NCBI GenBank assembly: GCA_016703225.1 | Contig: JADJCM010000003.1 | Location: 310,001-374,000 of the forward strand | Source of the DNA: Lysobacterales bacterium | Lineage (GTDB): Bacteria > Pseudomonadota > Gammaproteobacteria > Xanthomonadales > Ahniellaceae | Direction: 5' to 3' | DNA length: 64,000 bases | The notes under the pieces: model-generated | Databases searched by the model: none | The model's input: only the letters and a program-made list of their open reading frames with translations | What the model was told of the DNA's origin: nothing | In this document: positions 61,723 to 64,000 of the stretch, piece by piece | Layout of the letters: every line of letters starts with the position of its first letter | Position numbering within the stretch: the first letter of the stretch is position 1 | Position numbers and translations under genes: made by a program

Positions 61723-62619
61723 GTGCCGGCGCTGCTGTGGTTGCCGGCGCGGCGCCGTCTGGGTGCGCTGACCGCACGCCTGCCGAAGTTGCGCGCAGTG
61801 CTGGAGCAGGGCTCGCGTCTCGCCGATGCCGAGCCGGGCTGCGGGGGCTTGCTCTGCGGTGTGTTCACCGGGTTGCCAGCGGAACTGCCGACGGCGGCGC
61901 TGACCCGAATCGTGGATGCGCCCGATGACTGTGGCGGGCGTTGGCTGCGTGCCGACCCCTGCATGTTGCGCGTCGAGTCGGCGGGGGTACGCATGCTTGC
62001 CTGCGGCGCACTGGCACCGAGCGCGGATGAGGTTCGCGATTTCTGCGCGACGATGCAGCCGCTGTTCGCCGATGCCGGCTGGGTCTTGCATGCGGCCGCG
62101 CCCGAGCGCTGGTACGTGCGCCCCGATGCCGCGCATCCGCGCCTCGGCGGCCAGGACCCGGAGCTTGTGCTCGGGGCCTACATCGACGCCGCCTTGCCTG
62201 TCGGTGATGCCGGCCGCGCGACGCGGCGCTGGCTCAATGAACTGCAGATGGCCTTGCATGAGCACCCCTGCAATCGTGCACGCCGCAGTCGCGGCCAGCC
62301 GGAGATCAATAGTCTGTGGCTGCACGGTGATGGCGTTGCGCCGGGGTCACTGAGGACCGCCATCGCAGCGGCGCATTCGCATGACCCGCTGCTGCGCGCC
62401 TGCATGGCGCTGGCCGGTGTGCCGGCACTCGCTCGCCCCAACGGCGAGACTGACCGCATCCTGGTCGACGCGCGCGACGCTGATGACGACGCAACGGTCG
62501 AGTTGCTCGGGCGCCTGCTGGATCGACACCTGTCCTTGCAGCTGCAACTGGAAAGCGGCGAACGCTTTGCCTGGCGGCCCTGGCATCGCCTGCGATTCTG
62601 GCGTCGCGCGACGCCATGA
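61723..62619 (+). CDS. Conserved protein (COG4255-like) between greA and recJ
   Basis: 298 residues from GTG 61723, four bases after the greA stop; no better start is available without entering greA. Recognisable pieces are RWYVRPDAAHPRLGGQDP, ELQMALHEHPCNRARRSRGQ and EINSLWLHGDGVAPG. The last is the hallmark of a family often labelled phosphoglycerate mutase in Xanthomonas genomes, although the active-site histidine context of real mutases is not evident. Cytoplasmic; function unknown. The stop overlaps the recJ start (ATGA). Confidence 0.75.
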   Translation: MPALLWLPARRRLGALTARLPKLRAVLEQGSRLADAEPGCGGLLCGVFTGLPAELPTAALTRIVDAPDDCGGRWLRADPCMLRVESAGVRMLACGALAPSADEVRDFCATMQPLFADAGWVLHAAAPERWYVRPDAAHPRLGGQDPELVLGAYIDAALPVGDAGRATRRWLNELQMALHEHPCNRARRSRGQPEINSLWLHGDGVAPGSLRTAIAAAHSHDPLLRACMALAGVPALARPNGETDRILVDARDADDDATVELLGRLLDRHLSLQLQLESGERFAWRPWHRLRFWRRATP

Positions 62620-64000
62620 TGGCAAAGCTGCGCCGCCGCATGGTGCCCGATGTGCCGTTGCTTGCGGACGCGGCACTACATCCGGTGCTGGCGCGCGTTT
62701 ATGCAGCCCGTGGCGTGGTTTCCGGCGACGAACTCGATCTGCGACTTACGCGCATGCTGGCCCCACAGGGTCTCGGTGGACTTGATGCGGCTTGTGCGCT
62801 GCTCGGCGCCGCGATCGCCGCCGATGCGCGCATCCTGATCGTTGGCGACTTCGACTGCGATGGAGCGACCGGAGCAGCCGTTGCCTGGCGCGGATTGCGC
62901 ATGCTCGGCGCGCGCCGTGTCGAGGTACGGGTGCCGAATCGCGCGATCCACGGTTATGGCCTGACCCCGTTGCTGGTCGAGGAAATCCTCGCTGCCGGTG
63001 CGCCCGACCTGCTGCTCACTGTCGACAGCGGCATCGCCTGTCTGGCCGGCGTGCGCGCGGCCAAGGCGGCGGGCTGCACGGTGCTGGTCACTGATCACCA
63101 TTTGCCACCAGCGGAATTGCCGATGGCCGATGCGATCGTCAACCCGAACCTGCGCGGCGATGGCTTTGCGAGCAAGGCCCTGGCGGGCGTCGGGGTCGTG
63201 TTCTATCTTCTGCTGGCACTGCGTGCGGCGCTGCGCGATGCGGGCGCGTTTGCGCAGCGCGAGGAGCCGGATCTGGCGGTCCTGCTGGATCTGGTCGCGC
63301 TCGGTACCGTCGCCGACCTGGTTGCGCTCGATCACAACAATCGTGTGCTGGTCGCGGCCGGACTGAAGCGCATCCGCGCGGGCCGGGCAAGCGCCGGTGT
63401 CGCCGCGCTGATCGAAGTCTCCAAACGTCGTGCGGTCGATCTGACCGCCACCGATCTGGCCTTCAGTCTCGGACCGCGCGTCAACGCTGCCGGGCGACTG
63501 GAGGACATGAGCCTCGGCATCGCCTGCCTCTGCGCCGACGATCCGCTGGTGGCGCGCGAACTGGCCGCACGCCTCGATGCGATCAATTCGGAACGCCGCG
63601 GCGTGCAGCAGGACATGGTGGCGCAGGCGGAGGCGGCCGTGGCCGGTCTGCGTCTGGATGGCGAACTGCCGGCCGTTCTGTGCCTGCATGAAGCAGATTG
63701 GCACGCCGGTGTCGTTGGTCTGGTGGCTTCGAAAATCAAGGAGCGCGTGCATCGCCCGGTGTTCGCGTTCGCGGCGGCTAGCTCTGGCAGCGACGAGCTG
63801 AAGGCCTCCGCGCGATCGGTACCCGGCGTGCACCTGCGCGACCTGATCGCCGAGCTGGACATGAACGAACCGGGCCTGATCCTGCGCTTCGGCGGCCATG
63901 CGATGGCTGCCGGTCTGAGCCTGGTCGCCGCGAATCTGCCGCGCTTCCGCGTTCTGATCGAGGAACTGGCGAACGCACGCATCGACGCCGCGCTGCTGGC
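62616..64000 (+). CDS. recJ: Single-strand-specific exonuclease RecJ (C-terminus beyond window)
   Basis: 461 residues are visible before the window ends, of an expected ~570. RecJ degrades ssDNA 5' to 3' in recombination and mismatch repair. The DHH-family motifs are all present: GDFDCDGATG (motif I; the usual DYDADG reads DFDCDG here), TVDSG, VTDHHLPP (the DHH motif) and LGTVADL. RFGGHAMAAG marks the DHHA1 domain. The frame starts at ATG 62616 (ATGATG) overlapping the stop of the previous gene. The OB-fold end is cut off. Confidence 0.95.
   Translation, partial: MMAKLRRRMVPDVPLLADAALHPVLARVYAARGVVSGDELDLRLTRMLAPQGLGGLDAACALLGAAIAADARILIVGDFDCDGATGAAVAWRGLRMLGARRVEVRVPNRAIHGYGLTPLLVEEILAAGAPDLLLTVDSGIACLAGVRAAKAAGCTVLVTDHHLPPAELPMADAIVNPNLRGDGFASKALAGVGVVFYLLLALRAALRDAGAFAQREEPDLAVLLDLVALGTVADLVALDHNNRVLVAAGLKRIRAGRASAGVAALIEVSKRRAVDLTATDLAFSLGPRVNAAGRLEDMSLGIACLCADDPLVARELAARLDAINSERRGVQQDMVAQAEAAVAGLRLDGELPAVLCLHEADWHAGVVGLVASKIKERVHRPVFAFAAASSGSDELKASARSVPGVHLRDLIAELDMNEPGLILRFGGHAMAAGLSLVAANLPRFRVLIEELANARIDAALL

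Overview
The window comes from a GC-rich gammaproteobacterium, most probably of the order Lysobacterales (Xanthomonadales). The evidence is the order dapB-carA-(small exported protein)-carB-greA-(conserved gene)-recJ, two DUF1631 proteins, a ~180 kDa NAD-glutamate dehydrogenase, GTAGGAG-type extragenic palindromes and secreted proteins ending in F-[AS]-D-G-F-E. Genus cannot be fixed from the sequence. Genes are dense on both strands and are often joined by 4-base ATGA stop/start overlaps.

Layout. 1-4049: a respiratory cluster: the end of an unidentified gene, a heme-copper-oxidase-like catalytic subunit, a cytochrome b/ferredoxin/NAD(P)H-reductase fusion (frameshifted in this sequence) and a c-type cytochrome lipoprotein, closed by a hairpin. 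4084-9908: an ABC exporter, a GSU2403-type nucleotidyltransferase-fold gene with a palindromic operator-like site, a GH18-like secreted protein and a frameshifted beta-propeller-like secreted protein. 9966-14737: an ArsR/methyltransferase regulator coupled to metH, which carries an in-frame palindromic repeat. 14913-25272: an acyl-CoA dehydrogenase, two DUF1631 proteins and NAD-glutamate dehydrogenase. 25295-37393 (minus strand): pbpC with its alpha-2-macroglobulin partner, an ADOP permease with its PadR repressor, and a COG2509 flavoprotein. 37462-38338: a tandem array of 89-bp units followed by 28-bp units. 38347-46427: a BaiN/HI0933-like flavoprotein, a HicAB toxin-antitoxin pair, a YadGH-type ABC transporter, an exported protein, photolyase, a wax-ester/TAG synthase and an entericidin-like lipoprotein.

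46505-55264 is an 8.7-kb integrated element in tRNA-Val(CAC): tyrosine integrase, AlpA-type regulator, RepB-type primase, RepA-type helicase, small terminase subunit, membrane protein, XRE repressor, small membrane protein and ArdC-type antirestriction protein. It has no capsid, tail, large terminase or conjugation genes. That content matches a phage satellite of the PICI/P4 kind and is the best candidate here for an undescribed system. The displaced original 3' end of the tRNA, still followed by its old terminator, marks the left boundary.

55398-64000 is core metabolism: lysine/cell-wall precursor synthesis (dapB), carbamoyl phosphate synthesis (carA, carB), transcript cleavage (greA) and recombination (recJ, cut by the window end).

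The other main points are repeats that became coding sequence (inside metH, at the N-terminus of pbpC and at the metH stop codon), the reductase-fused respiratory cluster, and two single-base frameshifts that may be real or may be sequencing errors.
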